A model generated the notes under the pieces. That model was not told the DNA's origin. It did not search any database and saw only the letters and a program-made list of their open reading frames with translations. Positions 35,548 through 46,144 of a stretch of 63,334 nucleotides of DNA are shown one piece after another; position 1 is the stretch's first letter, and each line of letters starts with the position of its first letter. Made by a program: the position numbers and the translations under genes. Origin of the DNA: a bacterium EF100-94H03 bin56 (GTDB lineage: Bacteria; Pseudomonadota; Alphaproteobacteria; SP197); contig MPMV01000025.1 of assembly GCA_002238685.1 (NCBI GenBank), forward strand, positions 1 to 63,334. Reading direction: 5' to 3'.

Positions 35548-37269
35548 ATGGCACACAACGAATTCCCCGGCGACGTCGATTCTCCTGATGCCGGGATCAG
35601 GGTGAGCCGGCGCATTGCCGACGAGTTACGGCGTACCCGTGTCGCACGCAGTCTCTCCATCGAGGATGTCGCGGCGATACTGAGGATCAGGCCCGGCTTC
35701 ATCGAGGCCATGGAGGAGGATCGATTCGATGACCTTCCGGGTCCGGCCTACATCTCCGGATTTCTGAGGACCTACGCCAACCATCTCGACCTGGATGGCG
35801 ACCAGCTGGTGGCCTGGTTCAAGGACGACAGCCAGTCGACCTTCGCTCCCAGGGAAATGGAGTTGCCGGTTCCGATCACGGAAATCAGGCGGCCGACCTT
35901 CCCGATCATCACGGTTTCGCTCGTCATCGCCATCGGCATCGCGGCGGGCTGGTATGTCTATCAGGAAAGCCGGTCCATCGATATCGACCTCATTCCCGAG
36001 GTCCCCGGGCCGGTTGCCGAAGGGATATCGACCGATCTCCCGGACGACGAGAGGTCGGGTACCCTGGATGGTGACGACCTGTTCGCCACTGACACGGTGC
36101 GCGCCACCATGGAACCGGAAGATGATGCGACACACGTGGCAGAGGCGAGCGTTCCGCTGGACACCTCCGGCACGACCGGCGATGACGTTGCGTCCGACAG
36201 CGCGGGCCTGGCCGGGGACGGTGGTGCTGATGAGGCCGTCGCGCAAACGGTCGTGCTTCCTGACACCGCCGGCACCTCCGCGGACGCCGGCGATGACGGT
36301 GTGGCGGACGTTGTGTCCGACAGTGCGGGCCTGGCCGGGGACGGCGATCCGGATGAGGCCGTCGCGGAAACGGTCGTGCTTCCTGACACCGCCGGCACCT
36401 CTGCGGACGCCGGCGATGACGGTGTGGCGGATGTAGTGTCCGACAGTGCGGGCCTGACCGGGGACGGTGATCCGGATGAGGCCGCCGCGGAAACGGTTGT
36501 GCTTCCTGACACCGCCGGCACCTCTGCGGACGCCGGCGATGACGGTGTGGCGGATGTAGTGTCCGACAGTGCGGGCCTGACCGGGGACGGTGATCCGGAT
36601 GAGGCCGCCGTGGAAACGGTCGTGCTTCCTGACACCGCCGGCACCTCTGCGGACGCCGGCGATGACGGTGTGGCGGATGTAGTGTCCGACAGTGCGGGCC
36701 TGGCCGGGGACGGTGATCCTGATGAGGCCGTCGCGGAAACGGTCGTACTACCTGACACCGCCGGCATCTCCGGGGATGGCAGTCCGGATGTCGTCAATGA
36801 TGATGCCGTATCCGGTGCCGAGACGAACACTCCGCAAGACGATGCCGGCGTGTCCCTCCAGGACGTTGCCGATGCCACGGGTGCAGAAACTGGTGGCGAA
36901 GAGTCGTGGGACGAACCCGTGTTCGCCTCCGGGGACACCGTTCAGGAGTCAGCGGTCGCCGATGTAGGGGAGTCGGACAGTCAGCACACGATCTACGGGA
37001 CGCCGGGCGCCGGATCCCGAATCGAGCTGCGTGCCGTCGGCGAAACCTGGGTCCAGGTCCGGGCGCCGGACGGCATTGCCGTCCTCACTCATATCTTGCT
37101 GCCAGGCGATGTCTATCACGTGCCGGAACGCGATGATCTCATGCTCGATACCGGCAATGCCGGCGGTCTCGAGATACGGGTTGACGGGGAGCTGATGCCG
37201 CCGCTGGGCGGCTCCGGAGCCGTGGTGCGTGACATCCTGTTGTCCGTCGAAAGCCTGACCCGGCGCTGA
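35548..37269 (+). CDS. RodZ-like HTH membrane protein with acidic tandem repeats
   Basis: 573 aa. Cytoplasmic helix-turn-helix domain at about residues 18-85 ([34 protein letters not shown]), one membrane span near 118-140, a long very acidic region, and a C-terminal DUF4115 domain near 478-570 ([21 protein letters not shown]). This is the RodZ layout, a cell-shape protein that links MreB to the elongation machinery. Residues 216-410 consist of a 41-residue unit repeated almost five times. Start set at ATG 35548; GTG 35491 is possible. Sits between the NMO-like gene and ispG. Confidence 0.85.
   Translation: MAHNEFPGDVDSPDAGIRVSRRIADELRRTRVARSLSIEDVAAILRIRPGFIEAMEEDRFDDLPGPAYISGFLRTYANHLDLDGDQLVAWFKDDSQSTFAPREMELPVPITEIRRPTFPIITVSLVIAIGIAAGWYVYQESRSIDIDLIPEVPGPVAEGISTDLPDDERSGTLDGDDLFATDTVRATMEPEDDATHVAEASVPLDTSGTTGDDVASDSAGLAGDGGADEAVAQTVVLPDTAGTSADAGDDGVADVVSDSAGLAGDGDPDEAVAETVVLPDTAGTSADAGDDGVADVVSDSAGLTGDGDPDEAAAETVVLPDTAGTSADAGDDGVADVVSDSAGLTGDGDPDEAAVETVVLPDTAGTSADAGDDGVADVVSDSAGLAGDGDPDEAVAETVVLPDTAGISGDGSPDVVNDDAVSGAETNTPQDDAGVSLQDVADATGAETGGEESWDEPVFASGDTVQESAVADVGESDSQHTIYGTPGAGSRIELRAVGETWVQVRAPDGIAVLTHILLPGDVYHVPERDDLMLDTGNAGGLEIRVDGELMPPLGGSGAVVRDILLSVESLTRR
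36193..36776 (+). repeat. 123-bp in-frame tandem repeat, about 4.75 copies
   Basis: Units begin at 36193, 36316, 36439, 36562 and 36685, exactly 123 bp apart; the last is truncated near 36776. Each encodes 41 residues beginning SDSAGL and containing [12 protein letters not shown] and [11 protein letters not shown]. Copies 2-5 are nearly identical at DNA level, copy 1 more divergent. All lie in the periplasmic stalk of the RodZ-like protein, so copy-number change would alter stalk length without breaking the frame. Confidence 0.95.
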
Positions 37270-37330
37270 TGACGCCTTTACTGGAAGGGGTTGGCGGAGT
37301 ATCAGTCAAGGGCCAACCGGAACGCGAACC

Positions 37331-38437
37331 ATGAAGGACATTCCGAGACCACCCAGGCGGCGCAGCAGGACCGTCATGGTGGGTCAGGTTGCGGTGGGGG
37401 GCGATGCGCCGATTGCCGTCCAGTCGATGACCAACACGCTCACGAGCGATGTTGCGGCGACGTCGTCCCAGGTGAGCGCGCTCGCTGTCGCCGGCGCCGA
37501 CATCGTGCGCGTGTCGTGCCCCGACGAGGACTCGACGGCGGCCTTGCGCAAGATCGTTTACGAGTCACCTGTGCCCCTGGTGGCCGATATCCACTTCCAC
37601 TACCAGCGCGCCATCGAGGCGGCGGAGGCCGGCGCGTCCTGTCTGCGCATCAATCCCGGCAATGTCGGTTCAAGCGATCGCGTGAGAGAGGTGGTCCGTG
37701 CTGCCCGGGACCACGGCTGCTCGATGAGAATTGGCGTCAATGCCGGCTCACTCGAGCGCGACCTTCTCGAGAAGTTCGGCGGTCCCACGCCCGAAGCCAT
37801 GGTCGAGAGTGCCCTTGGACATGCCCGCATTCTCGAGGACAACGACTTCCTTGATTTCAAGATCAGCGTGAAGGCGTCCGGCGTCGCGCTGGCCACCGCA
37901 GCCTACCGGATGCTGGCGGCGAACTGCGATTATCCTCTCCATCTCGGCATCACGGAGGCCGGAGGCCTTGTCACCGGTACCGTCAAGTCGTCGGTCGGAA
38001 TCGGCATGTTGCTTGCCGAGGGTATCGGCGACACCATCAGGGTATCGCTTGCCGCCGACCCGGTCGAGGAAGTGGCCGTCGGCTGGGAGATCCTGAAGGC
38101 GCTGGACTTGCGTCGTCGCGGTGTCAATGTCATTGCTTGTCCGTCGTGTGCCCGCCAGCAGTTCAACGTGCCGGAGACCGTCAAGCTCCTTGAGCGGCGT
38201 CTTGCGCATATCGAGACACCGATGTCGGTGTCGATCATCGGCTGTGTGGTGAACGGACCTGGCGAAGCCCGCCTCACCGACATCGGTCTGACCGGCGGAG
38301 GCAAGGGACATCACCTCGTCTACATGTCGGGAAAGGCCGATCACAAGGTGTCCAGCGAGGATCTCGTCGAACACGTGGCCACACTCGTGGAGCAACGCGC
38401 CGAACAGCTTCGCCATGAAGCTGACGCAAGTGACTGA
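37331..38437 (+). CDS. ispG: 4-hydroxy-3-methylbut-2-en-1-yl diphosphate synthase
   Basis: 368 aa iron-sulfur enzyme of the MEP isoprenoid pathway (GcpE). TIM-barrel N-terminal domain with [14 protein letters not shown] and [13 protein letters not shown]-terminal [4Fe-4S] ligands in ACPSCARQ and [10 protein letters not shown]. Together with ispH at 56 kb it indicates the non-mevalonate route. ATG 37331; a 61-nt spacer follows the RodZ-like gene, and hisS begins 14 nt downstream. Confidence 0.97.
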   Translation: MKDIPRPPRRRSRTVMVGQVAVGGDAPIAVQSMTNTLTSDVAATSSQVSALAVAGADIVRVSCPDEDSTAALRKIVYESPVPLVADIHFHYQRAIEAAEAGASCLRINPGNVGSSDRVREVVRAARDHGCSMRIGVNAGSLERDLLEKFGGPTPEAMVESALGHARILEDNDFLDFKISVKASGVALATAAYRMLAANCDYPLHLGITEAGGLVTGTVKSSVGIGMLLAEGIGDTIRVSLAADPVEEVAVGWEILKALDLRRRGVNVIACPSCARQQFNVPETVKLLERRLAHIETPMSVSIIGCVVNGPGEARLTDIGLTGGGKGHHLVYMSGKADHKVSSEDLVEHVATLVEQRAEQLRHEADASD

Positions 38438-38451
38438 ACATCCGGACTGTC

Positions 38452-39702
38452 ATGGGTGAAAGATTGCAGCCGATCCGGGGAACCCGGGATCTCCTGCCCG
38501 GAGACTGCCGGTCCCACGCGCGAGTGGAGGAGGTCTGCCGCCGTGTCGCCGAGCGCTACGGCTATGGAGAGATACGCACTCCGGTCCTCGAGGTGACACA
38601 GGTGTTCTCCCGCACGCTTGGCGATGCGACCGACGTCGTCCAGAAGGAGATGTACACCTTCGACGACCGCAATGGCGACAGCATCACGCTGCGTCCGGAG
38701 AACACGGCAGGTGTGGCCCGGGCGCTGCTCTCCAACGGCTTGCTCGATGCCATGCCGCTCAGACTGCATTACGCGGGCGCGATGTTTCGCCACGAACGCC
38801 CGCAGAAGGGCCGGTATCGTCAGTTTCATCAGACAGGGGTCGAGCTTTTCGGTGTTGCCGAGCCCCTGGGTGACGTCGAAGTCATCACCCTGGCCCGAGA
38901 TGTTCTGGACGAACTCGGGCTTCTCCAGGACACCGTCCTCGAGATCAACACCCTGGGTGACACGGCGAGCCGGCAGAACCACCTGCGTGCGCTGACGGCG
39001 TATTTCAACGATCATCGCAGTCGGCTGAGCGACATCTCTCTCGAGCGTCTTGAACGCAACCCCTTGCGCATTCTCGATTCGAAGGAACAGCGCGACCGGG
39101 ACCTGGTCGCCGATGCACCGGTCATCCTCGATTACCTCGGCGATGACGCCCGCCGCTTCTTCGACCAGGTGCTCGACGGGCTCGACACCCTGTCGATTGC
39201 CTGCCGGGTCAATCCCCGAATCGTTCGTGGTTTCGACTACTATTGCCACACCGCCTTCGAATTCGTGACCGGCAAGCTGGGGGCCCAGGGAACGGTGATC
39301 GGTGGCGGCCGCTACGACGGCTTGATGGAGCAGATGGGAGGACCTCCGGTCCCCGGTGTCGGCTGGGCGTCCGGCATCGAGCGGCTTGCCCTGCTCGCCG
39401 GCGAGCCGCCCGAACCCCGGCGGCCCATCGCCGTCATCGGCCTTGGCGAACCTTCCACCAGGCAGGCGCTTGTGATGGCCCACCAGCTGCGCGGCCAGGG
39501 ATACCGTGTCGATCTCGCGTACCGGGGCAACCTGCGGCGGCGCATGCAACGCGCCCACAAGGTGGGGGCCAGCCACGCCGTCATCCTGGGCGATACGGAG
39601 TTGGCGCGCGGCGTCGCGTTGGTGCGCGATCTCGACAGCGGTGAACAGCATGAATGCTGCCTTGACCGCCTGGGAGAAGGCCTGCCACGCCCGGGTGCGT
39701 GA
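38452..39702 (+). CDS. hisS: Histidine-tRNA ligase
   Basis: 416 aa class II aminoacyl-tRNA synthetase. Motif 1 region near the N-terminus (PIRGTRDLLPGD), motif 2 AMFRHERPQKGRYRQFHQ, the histidine-specific VRGFDYYCHTAFEF and GGGRYDGL, and motif 3 GVGWASGIERLALL; C-terminal anticodon-binding domain. Length is normal. Overlaps the GluTR-like gene by 4 nt. Confidence 0.97.
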   Translation: MGERLQPIRGTRDLLPGDCRSHARVEEVCRRVAERYGYGEIRTPVLEVTQVFSRTLGDATDVVQKEMYTFDDRNGDSITLRPENTAGVARALLSNGLLDAMPLRLHYAGAMFRHERPQKGRYRQFHQTGVELFGVAEPLGDVEVITLARDVLDELGLLQDTVLEINTLGDTASRQNHLRALTAYFNDHRSRLSDISLERLERNPLRILDSKEQRDRDLVADAPVILDYLGDDARRFFDQVLDGLDTLSIACRVNPRIVRGFDYYCHTAFEFVTGKLGAQGTVIGGGRYDGLMEQMGGPPVPGVGWASGIERLALLAGEPPEPRRPIAVIGLGEPSTRQALVMAHQLRGQGYRVDLAYRGNLRRRMQRAHKVGASHAVILGDTELARGVALVRDLDSGEQHECCLDRLGEGLPRPGA

Positions 39703-40808
39703 CCATGGAGCCCAGGATCCACATTTCGGTGGTCGTGACGGGACCGACCGCACCCCCGCGCCAGGAACATGACGCGCTGATGGCGTGCCTGAGGGACGCA
39801 GGAGTCACCGAAGCCCTCATCGTCCGGACACCGGCGGGTATCGACCTTCACCTGATGGCGGCCGATACCGAGCAGCTTCGCGGCCTTCTCGGCGAGTATC
39901 TGGGAGAGAGTTCCGGTTACGGGATGATGACCGGAACCGACGCCCTTCGTCGCCTTCTCCGGTCGGCTGCCCGGACGGGTGATCCGGTCCTTGCCGGCGC
40001 CATCGATGAACTCAAGGAGAGTCACAGGCTGGCCTGGCAGGCCGGTATGATCGGCGATGCGTTGCAGGACCGCCTCCAGCTTGCCTACCAGGTGGCACGG
40101 CAGGTGCGCAGCGACAGCCTGCTCCAGGATCGACCCGTGTCGATTGTAACGTCCGTCGTCCGCGTCGCCCGGAGTATCCACGGCGATCTTGCGATGGTCC
40201 GTGGACTCCTCATCGGCACCGAGGAAGCCGGAGAGATGATTGCCGCGCGACTCCTCGAAAACGGTCTGTCGACGCTCGTGGTGATGCACGAGCGCCGTCA
40301 CCTGGCAGGCGCCCTCGCCGGGCGCCTCGGCGCGGCAAGTGCCGTCACGGAGGATCTTGAAACCGAACTCGTTCGTGCCGACATCGTCATCCTGTCTTCC
40401 GGCGGCGGTGAACACACCCTGACTGCGGCGGATGTCTCGAAAGCACTGGCGGCACGGCGCGCGCGCCCTGTCTTCCTTGTCGATGCCGGCGTTCCCCCTG
40501 ATGCCGATCCCGCCGTCGAGTCACTCGACGATGTGTTCTACTATACCCTTGACCACCTTGAGCGCGCGGCCTTCGAGGGAGGACGCCGGCGCCCGGAACA
40601 GGACGAAGCGGCCGCGGTCGTTGTCGAGAACGCCATCGCTCTATTCGCCGGACGTGCGTCCGAGAGTGTCGACATGCGGGGAACGGGACGGATCAGGCAG
40701 ATCCTCGAGAACGCCCGCGGCAGGGTCCTCGCCGAGACTCCCGATGCCGATGCCTTCGAGGCGACAGCTGCCATGGTCGACCTTGTCGCCCGTGAGATTG
40801 ATACATGA
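39699..40808 (+). CDS. Glutamyl-tRNA reductase homologue lacking the catalytic cysteine
   Basis: 369 aa with the overall HemA layout: N-terminal domain, an NADP-binding fold near residues 165-280 ([21 protein letters not shown], where active enzymes have GAGEMG), [30 protein letters not shown], and a helical C-terminal dimerisation region. The active-site motif STCNRTEIY aligns with [11 protein letters not shown] near 42-52: the cysteine is replaced by P45, and the GExQILGQVK motif is also lost. It cannot act as a normal reductase. Its place between hisS and prfA-prmC is that of hemA in other proteobacteria. Function unknown. Confidence 0.8.
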   Translation: MTMEPRIHISVVVTGPTAPPRQEHDALMACLRDAGVTEALIVRTPAGIDLHLMAADTEQLRGLLGEYLGESSGYGMMTGTDALRRLLRSAARTGDPVLAGAIDELKESHRLAWQAGMIGDALQDRLQLAYQVARQVRSDSLLQDRPVSIVTSVVRVARSIHGDLAMVRGLLIGTEEAGEMIAARLLENGLSTLVVMHERRHLAGALAGRLGAASAVTEDLETELVRADIVILSSGGGEHTLTAADVSKALAARRARPVFLVDAGVPPDADPAVESLDDVFYYTLDHLERAAFEGGRRRPEQDEAAAVVVENAIALFAGRASESVDMRGTGRIRQILENARGRVLAETPDADAFEATAAMVDLVAREIDT

Positions 40809-41875
40809 GCCTGGAAGACAGTCTCGCGAGGGTCGTGCTGCGCCATGCCGAACTGGCGGCGCGCCTGAGCGGGGAGGCACCCGGGGGAGAGGAGTACGTC
40901 AGCATGTCGCGGGAGTTCGCAGAGATCGCTCCCGTGGTGGAGGCCGTCGAGGCGCTTGCAGACGCCAGGCAACAGGGCGCCGATCTCGCTGCCATGATCG
41001 ACAGCGAGACAGACGAGGAAATGCGCCAGCTCGCCCGGGAAGAACACGCGGCTGTCTGTGACCGCATTGCCGAACTCGAACAGTCGGTTCGCCTCGCCCT
41101 GCTGCCACGCGACGAGGCGGATGGACGCGACGTCGTACTCGAGGTGCGTGCCGGCACCGGGGGAGAGGAGGCGATGCTGTTTGCCGGTGTTCTGGTGGAG
41201 ATGTATCGCCGGTATGCCATGACCCGGGGCTGGACACTCGAGATCCTCGGCAGGACAACGTCCGGCGGCGGTGGAATCCGGGAGTGCATCGCACTGGTCC
41301 GCGGGCGTGACGTGTTCGCCCGGTTGAAGTTCGAATCCGGCGTCCACCGCGTCCAGCGGGTCCCGACGACGGAATCGCAGGGCCGGATCCACACATCGAC
41401 GGCCACCGTCGCGATTCTGCCCGAAGCAGCGGAGGTCGATGTCAGGATCGACGTGAACGACCTCAGGATCGATACGTTCCGGGCGTCAGGGGCGGGTGGT
41501 CAGCACGTCAACAAGACGGACAGCGCCGTCAGGATCACACACCTTCCCACCGGCATCGTGGTGTCGCAGCAGAGCGACCGTTCCCAGCACAAGAACCGTG
41601 CCAGGGCCATGACCGTCCTGAGGTCCCGCCTCTACGACCTGGAGCGCCGGCAACGCGATGCCGCCGAAGCGCGGGTCCGCAGGGAACAGGTGGGCAGCGG
41701 TGACCGTTCGGAGCGCATCCGGACCTACAACTATCCCCAGGGACGCATCAGCGACCACCGGATCAATCTCACGCTCTTCAAGCTCGAGGACGTTGTCTCC
41801 GGTCAGGCTCTCGACGAGGTCATCGAACCGCTGATATCCAGCGACCGGGCAGCGCGGCTGGCGGCGCTTCGCTGA
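40805..41875 (+). CDS. prfA: Peptide chain release factor 1
   Basis: 356 aa. Reads UAA and UAG stop codons and triggers peptide release. The GGQ motif is in [17 protein letters not shown] near residue 229; the codon-recognition tripeptide is the P-x-T type (RVPTTESQG near 189), which separates RF1 from RF2 (SPF). Starts at ATG overlapping the GluTR-like gene by 4 nt; prmC, which methylates the GGQ glutamine, follows one base after its stop. Confidence 0.97.
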   Translation: MSLEDSLARVVLRHAELAARLSGEAPGGEEYVSMSREFAEIAPVVEAVEALADARQQGADLAAMIDSETDEEMRQLAREEHAAVCDRIAELEQSVRLALLPRDEADGRDVVLEVRAGTGGEEAMLFAGVLVEMYRRYAMTRGWTLEILGRTTSGGGGIRECIALVRGRDVFARLKFESGVHRVQRVPTTESQGRIHTSTATVAILPEAAEVDVRIDVNDLRIDTFRASGAGGQHVNKTDSAVRITHLPTGIVVSQQSDRSQHKNRARAMTVLRSRLYDLERRQRDAAEARVRREQVGSGDRSERIRTYNYPQGRISDHRINLTLFKLEDVVSGQALDEVIEPLISSDRAARLAALR

Positions 41876-41876
41876 C

Positions 41877-42713
41877 GTGGCGCCGGCCAGCCTCGATGAC
41901 GTCCTGTGTGGTGCGACGGCGAAACTGCGTGCGGCCGGTGTCGAGAACCCTGCCAGGGAGGCCCGGCTTCTGGCGGAGCTTGTCGTCTGCCGCGATGACC
42001 TGCGGACCCTTTCTGCCGGGGAAACCCGCCATCTCGCCACCCTCGTCGACCGGCGGACGCGGCGTGAGCCGTTCGCGCAGATCGCAGGAGTGCGCGAATT
42101 CTGGAGCCTCGACTTCGAGGTCACTCAAGACACCCTGATCCCGCGTCCGGACAGCGAAACGCTGATCGAATGCTGTCTTGACCGCTTCGAACATCATCCG
42201 CCAGCACGCATCCTTGATCTTGGCACCGGGTCGGGATGTCTTGTCGTCACGCTCCTGGTGACCTGGACCGGGAGCACAGGAATTGGTGTCGACGTCAGTG
42301 AACGGGCGTGTGCCGTGGCGGCCCGCAATGCGCGCCGCCATGGTGTTGGCGACCGTGCCTGGGTCATGTGCGGAGACTGGGCCGCCGCCCTCGACTCGAC
42401 ATTCGATCTTGTCGTCGTCAATCCTCCCTATGTGCCGAGCGACGAGCTTGCCGGTCTTGATCCGGAAGTCGCCCTCCACGAGCCTGGCGTGGCCATCGAT
42501 GGTGGCGAGGACGGATACGCCTGCTATCGCCGGATTGTTCCGCGCCTCGCCACACTGCTGTCGAACGACGGCAAGGCCGTCGTCGAACACGGCCCCGACC
42601 AGCGGGACGGACTCGCGGTTCTCGCCGGTGACAGCGGTCTTTGCGTGGTGGGGGAGGTCGACGATTACGGCGGGCGGCATCGTGTCCTCGTTCTGGCGCA
42701 TCGAGGTCCGTGA
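41877..42713 (+). CDS. prmC: Release factor glutamine methyltransferase PrmC
   Basis: 278 aa SAM-dependent N5-glutamine methyltransferase that modifies the GGQ motif of RF1/RF2. N-terminal helical substrate domain, then YxxG-like EFWSLDFEVTQDTLIPRPDSE is replaced by the equivalent PRPDSE segment, SAM motif ILDLGTGSGCLVVTLL, and the NPPYVPSDE catalytic motif that binds the glutamine amide. GTG start at 41877, right after prfA. Length normal. Confidence 0.96.
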   Translation: MAPASLDDVLCGATAKLRAAGVENPAREARLLAELVVCRDDLRTLSAGETRHLATLVDRRTRREPFAQIAGVREFWSLDFEVTQDTLIPRPDSETLIECCLDRFEHHPPARILDLGTGSGCLVVTLLVTWTGSTGIGVDVSERACAVAARNARRHGVGDRAWVMCGDWAAALDSTFDLVVVNPPYVPSDELAGLDPEVALHEPGVAIDGGEDGYACYRRIVPRLATLLSNDGKAVVEHGPDQRDGLAVLAGDSGLCVVGEVDDYGGRHRVLVLAHRGP

Positions 42714-42747
42714 AGAAAGTCCTTGGAATGCGCTACCGGATTGGTTA

Positions 42748-42761
42748 CCGTCAGGTGACGG
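42748..42761. promoter_or_regulatory. Short palindrome upstream of the DUF4167 gene
   Basis: CCGTCA-GG-TGACGG, six-base arms with a 2-bp centre, lies in the 186-nt gap between prmC and the DUF4167 gene; a further CCGTCA occurs about 20 bp downstream. It could be a dimeric regulator site or a small hairpin. No known regulator is identified. Confidence 0.3.
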
Positions 42762-42899
42762 AAAGGGATTTCCCGTCAGAGGGAATGTGCGTTACCTTCG
42801 AGAGCGGAACCGGCTTGTGACCCCGCGGAATACCGAACGCACGCACCCGGCAAGACCGTCGCTTCCAACCAAACAGAAACCGTCGAGAGCGAGTTTTCC

Positions 42900-43412
42900 A
42901 TGAGATCAGGTGGATCGGGCAGGCGTTTCCGCAACAATCGCGGCAATACGCGTCGTGCCGGAGGGAACAACCGCAACCAGTCATTCGAAAGTACCGGCCC
43001 GGACGTCAAGGTACGGGGGACAGCCCAGCAGATTGCCGACAGGTACCTCATGCTGGCGCGAGATGCATCCTCATCCGGTGATCTGGTGGTGGCAGAAAAC
43101 TGCCTGCAGCACGCAGAGCACTACCAGAGAATAGTCAATCAGCATGCCGAGCGTGCCGCCGAACAGCAGCGTGAACGCGAGGAGCGGGCCGAACGGCAGC
43201 ACCGGCCGCCGGATGAGCAGTCCCAGGGAGATTCGGCAGTGCCCTGCTCCCCGGCTCCTGACAACGAGGCATCTGCGCAGCTCCAGGGCAAGGCGGTCGA
43301 GAAGGGGAGCGATCATCCCCGGCCACGGACCCGGCGCAGAACCAACGGCGCCGGGAGCGACGAGGAACCCACACCCGCCACCCCCGACAGCGAACAGCGG
43401 GTCATTACCTGA
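42900..43412 (+). CDS. DUF4167 domain protein
   Basis: 170 aa. A very basic, Arg/Asn/Gly-rich N-terminus (about residues 1-30), then the conserved DUF4167 core at roughly 39-80: RGTAQQIADRYLMLARDA, then LVVAENCLQHAEHYQRI. The remainder is charged and low-complexity (Gln/Glu/Arg, then Pro/Ser). DUF4167 proteins are typical of alphaproteobacteria and lie next to prmC; their function is not established. The basic head suggests RNA or DNA binding, which is inference. Confidence 0.88.
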   Translation: MRSGGSGRRFRNNRGNTRRAGGNNRNQSFESTGPDVKVRGTAQQIADRYLMLARDASSSGDLVVAENCLQHAEHYQRIVNQHAERAAEQQREREERAERQHRPPDEQSQGDSAVPCSPAPDNEASAQLQGKAVEKGSDHPRPRTRRRTNGAGSDEEPTPATPDSEQRVIT

Positions 43413-43435
43413 CAGGGCATCTGCCGCCCGTCATT

Positions 43436-43461
43436 CCTGAAGGGCCGCCGGATCCCCTCTC
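43436..43461 (+). promoter_or_regulatory. Weak candidate heat-shock (sigma-32) promoter for clpB
   Basis: CCTGAAG at 43436-43442 and CCCCTCTC at 43454-43461, with 11 bp between, partly match the sigma-32 pattern (CTTGAAA and CCCCATNT). The position, about 90 nt before clpB, and the presence of rpoH in the window make it reasonable, but the match is imperfect. Confidence 0.3.
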
Positions 43462-43496
43462 CATCCGGGAACCCCGGCCATTCCTCTGGACCTCTT

Positions 43497-43516
43497 GTGT
43501 TGCAGAAATGCAACAC
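43497..43516 (+). promoter_or_regulatory. Perfect 8-bp inverted repeat with GAAA loop upstream of clpB
   Basis: GTGTTGCA (43497-43504) and TGCAACAC (43509-43516) flank GAAA. As RNA this is an 8-bp stem capped by a stable GNRA tetraloop in the clpB leader, 33 nt before the ATG; as DNA it is a 20-bp symmetric site. It is not the HrcA/CIRCE element, whose arms are different and spaced by 9 bp. Confidence 0.6.
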
Positions 43517-43549
43517 TACATGGGATGCAGGTCACAGGGATGATGATCG

Positions 43550-46144
43550 ATGGATCTTGAAAAGTTCACGGAAAGGTCGCGCGGATTCATTCAGGCGGCC
43601 CACAGCCTCGCCGAGGCTAGGGGACATCAGCACATTGTTCCCTTCCATCTGGCCAGGGTACTTCTCGCCGACCGCCAGGGGCTCGCGGCAGAACTGATGC
43701 GCGCCGCCGGCGCCGATCCGGAAAGGGCGCTGGCCGACACCGACAAGGAATTCCAGCGCCTGCCAAGGATTACAGGAAGTGGCGCGGAGCATCTCTATGC
43801 ATCCACGGAGTTCCTCCAGATCATCAAGGACGCCGGCGGGCGCGCCACGGAAACCGGCGACAGTTTTGTCACCGCCGAACGCATGTTCGAGGCTCTGGCC
43901 CGTCCTGACAGCGACACTGGGAGAATCCTTGCTGCGGCCGGACTGAAGCCTGCGGCATTGGCCACGTCCATCGCCGGCATGCGCAAGGGACGCACCGCCG
44001 ACAGCCAGACGGCCGAAGATTCTTTCGAGGCTCTTCGCAAGTATGCCCGGGATCTGACGGCGGCTGCCCGGGAAGGCGACCTCGACCCGGTCATCGGCCG
44101 CGACGAGGAGATTCGCCGCACCATGCAGGTGCTGTCCCGCAGGACCAAGAACAACCCGGTGCTGATCGGCGAGCCGGGAGTGGGAAAGACGGCCATCGTC
44201 GAGGGTCTCGCCCAGCGCATCGTCAATCACGATGTTCCGGAATCCCTTGCCAACCGGACCGTGATTGCCCTTGACCTGGGATCGATGGTCGCCGGATCGA
44301 AGTTCCGGGGGGAGTTCGAGGAGCGCATGAAGGCGGTTCTCGGCGAGATCGAGGACTCGTCGGGTGACATCATCTGCTTCATCGACGAGCTTCACACCCT
44401 CATCGGCACCGGAGCGGCGGATGGTGCCATGGATGCCTCCAACCTTCTCAAGCCTCTCCTTGCGCGTGGCAAGCTCCATTGTGTCGGCGCCACGACTCTC
44501 GACGAGTACCGCCGGCATATCGAGAAGGACGCGGCACTCGCACGTCGATTCCAGCCGGTCCTGATCGATGAACCGGGGGTCGAGGACACGGTCTCCATCC
44601 TTCGCGGTCTCAAGGAAAAGTACGAACTGCACCACGGCGTTCGAATCAGCGACGGCGCGACAGTCGCCGCGGCGCGGCTCTCCAGCCGCTACATCACGGA
44701 TCGATTCCTGCCCGACAAGGCCATTGACCTCGTCGATGAAGCCGCCAGCAGGCTGAGGATGGAGATCGATTCCAGGCCCGAGGAGATCGACGAACTCGAG
44801 CGCCGCATCATCCAGCTCAAGATCGAGCGTGAGGCCCTTGGCCGGGAGGATGACAGGAGTTCGCGTGAGCGTCTGGAACGCCTCGAGCGGGAACTCGCCG
44901 ATCTGGAAGGCCGCGCCTTTGCGCTCAACGCCGAATGGAACAAGGAGCGGGACCGGCTCGAGGAGATGCGTCAACTCAAGGAAGGCCTTGATGAGGCCCG
45001 TCTGGAACTCGAACAGGTGCAGCGCCAGGGTGACCTTGCCCGTGCCGGCGAGGTTGCCTACAGCGTGATCCCCGATCTCGAACGCCGTCTCGCGGCCATC
45101 GGAGAAACCGAGAGCGACCGGATGCCGGGCGAGGAGGTCACGGAGGAAGCCATCGCTTCGGTGGTGTCGAAGTGGACCGGCATTCCCGTGGAGCGCATGC
45201 TCGAAGGTGAGCGCGAACGGCTCGTCGACATGGAGCGTTCGCTGTCGGCCCGTGTGGTCGGCCAGGACGAGGCGCTTGGCGTTGTCGCCAACGCCGTGAG
45301 ACGGTCACGCGCCGGACTGCAGGATCCCCTGCGACCGATCGGCAGCTTCATGTTTCTCGGTCCGACGGGCGTGGGCAAGACCGAGCTCGTCAAGGCGCTT
45401 GCCGAGTTCCTGTTCGATGACGATTCCGCGATGGTGCGCATCGACATGTCGGAGTACATGGAGAAACACGCCGTCGCGAGGCTGATCGGGGCGCCACCGG
45501 GATATGTCGGATACGAGGAGGGCGGTGTCCTGACCGAAGCGGTGCGCCGCCGGCCCTACCGCGTGGTGCTCTTCGACGAGATCGAGAAGGCGCACGCGGA
45601 TGTCTTCAACATTCTCCTGCAGGTCCTCGATGACGGCCGCCTGACAGATGGGCACGGTCGTACCGTCGACTTCAGGAACACGGTGATCGTCATGACCTCC
45701 AATACCGGGGCCGGGTTCCTTGCCGACATCGCAGGCGACGGGGATGACGAACGGGCCAGGGACCTGGTGATGGCGGAACTCAGGACGCAGTTTCGGCCGG
45801 AGTTCCTCAACCGGCCAGACGAGATCATCTTCTTCCGCCGGCTTGGCCGCGAACAGATGTCCGCCATTGTCGACATCCAGCTTCGCCGCGTCGGCACATT
45901 TCTCGAGGACCGCAAGATCACCATCGACGTCGATGAGGCGGCGCGCGAATGGCTCGCCGGGGCCGGGTACGATCCAGCCAACGGCGCCCGCCCGCTCAAG
46001 CGTGTCCTGCAGCGCGCCCTGCAGGATCCCCTTGCAGCCCTGATTCTGAAAGGTGAGGTCGCCGATGGTTCTCTCGTCAGGGTCACTGCCGGCGCCTCGG
46101 ACCTGGTGATCGAGCCTGGCGCCGTTCTCTGCGAAGCGGCCTGA
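43550..46144 (+). CDS. clpB: ATP-dependent disaggregase ClpB
   Basis: 864 aa Hsp100 chaperone that resolubilises aggregated protein with DnaK. Clp_N repeat domain (1-145), first AAA+ module with Walker A GEPGVGKT near residue 207, a coiled-coil middle domain rich in Glu/Arg/Leu near 410-530 (the ClpB hallmark that separates it from ClpA/ClpC), the second AAA+ module with GPTGVGKT near 605, and a C-terminal oligomerisation domain. Full length. Likely heat-inducible, given the upstream elements. Confidence 0.97.
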   Translation: MDLEKFTERSRGFIQAAHSLAEARGHQHIVPFHLARVLLADRQGLAAELMRAAGADPERALADTDKEFQRLPRITGSGAEHLYASTEFLQIIKDAGGRATETGDSFVTAERMFEALARPDSDTGRILAAAGLKPAALATSIAGMRKGRTADSQTAEDSFEALRKYARDLTAAAREGDLDPVIGRDEEIRRTMQVLSRRTKNNPVLIGEPGVGKTAIVEGLAQRIVNHDVPESLANRTVIALDLGSMVAGSKFRGEFEERMKAVLGEIEDSSGDIICFIDELHTLIGTGAADGAMDASNLLKPLLARGKLHCVGATTLDEYRRHIEKDAALARRFQPVLIDEPGVEDTVSILRGLKEKYELHHGVRISDGATVAAARLSSRYITDRFLPDKAIDLVDEAASRLRMEIDSRPEEIDELERRIIQLKIEREALGREDDRSSRERLERLERELADLEGRAFALNAEWNKERDRLEEMRQLKEGLDEARLELEQVQRQGDLARAGEVAYSVIPDLERRLAAIGETESDRMPGEEVTEEAIASVVSKWTGIPVERMLEGERERLVDMERSLSARVVGQDEALGVVANAVRRSRAGLQDPLRPIGSFMFLGPTGVGKTELVKALAEFLFDDDSAMVRIDMSEYMEKHAVARLIGAPPGYVGYEEGGVLTEAVRRRPYRVVLFDEIEKAHADVFNILLQVLDDGRLTDGHGRTVDFRNTVIVMTSNTGAGFLADIAGDGDDERARDLVMAELRTQFRPEFLNRPDEIIFFRRLGREQMSAIVDIQLRRVGTFLEDRKITIDVDEAAREWLAGAGYDPANGARPLKRVLQRALQDPLAALILKGEVADGSLVRVTAGASDLVIEPGAVLCEAA

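Noticed and set aside
36193..36776. Direct repeats considered as a CRISPR array
   Set aside because: Units are 123 bp, contiguous without spacers, and in frame inside a coding gene; no cas gene is present.
43497..43516. HrcA/CIRCE operator upstream of clpB
   Set aside because: CIRCE is TTAGCACTC-N9-GAGTGCTAA; the arms and spacing here are different.
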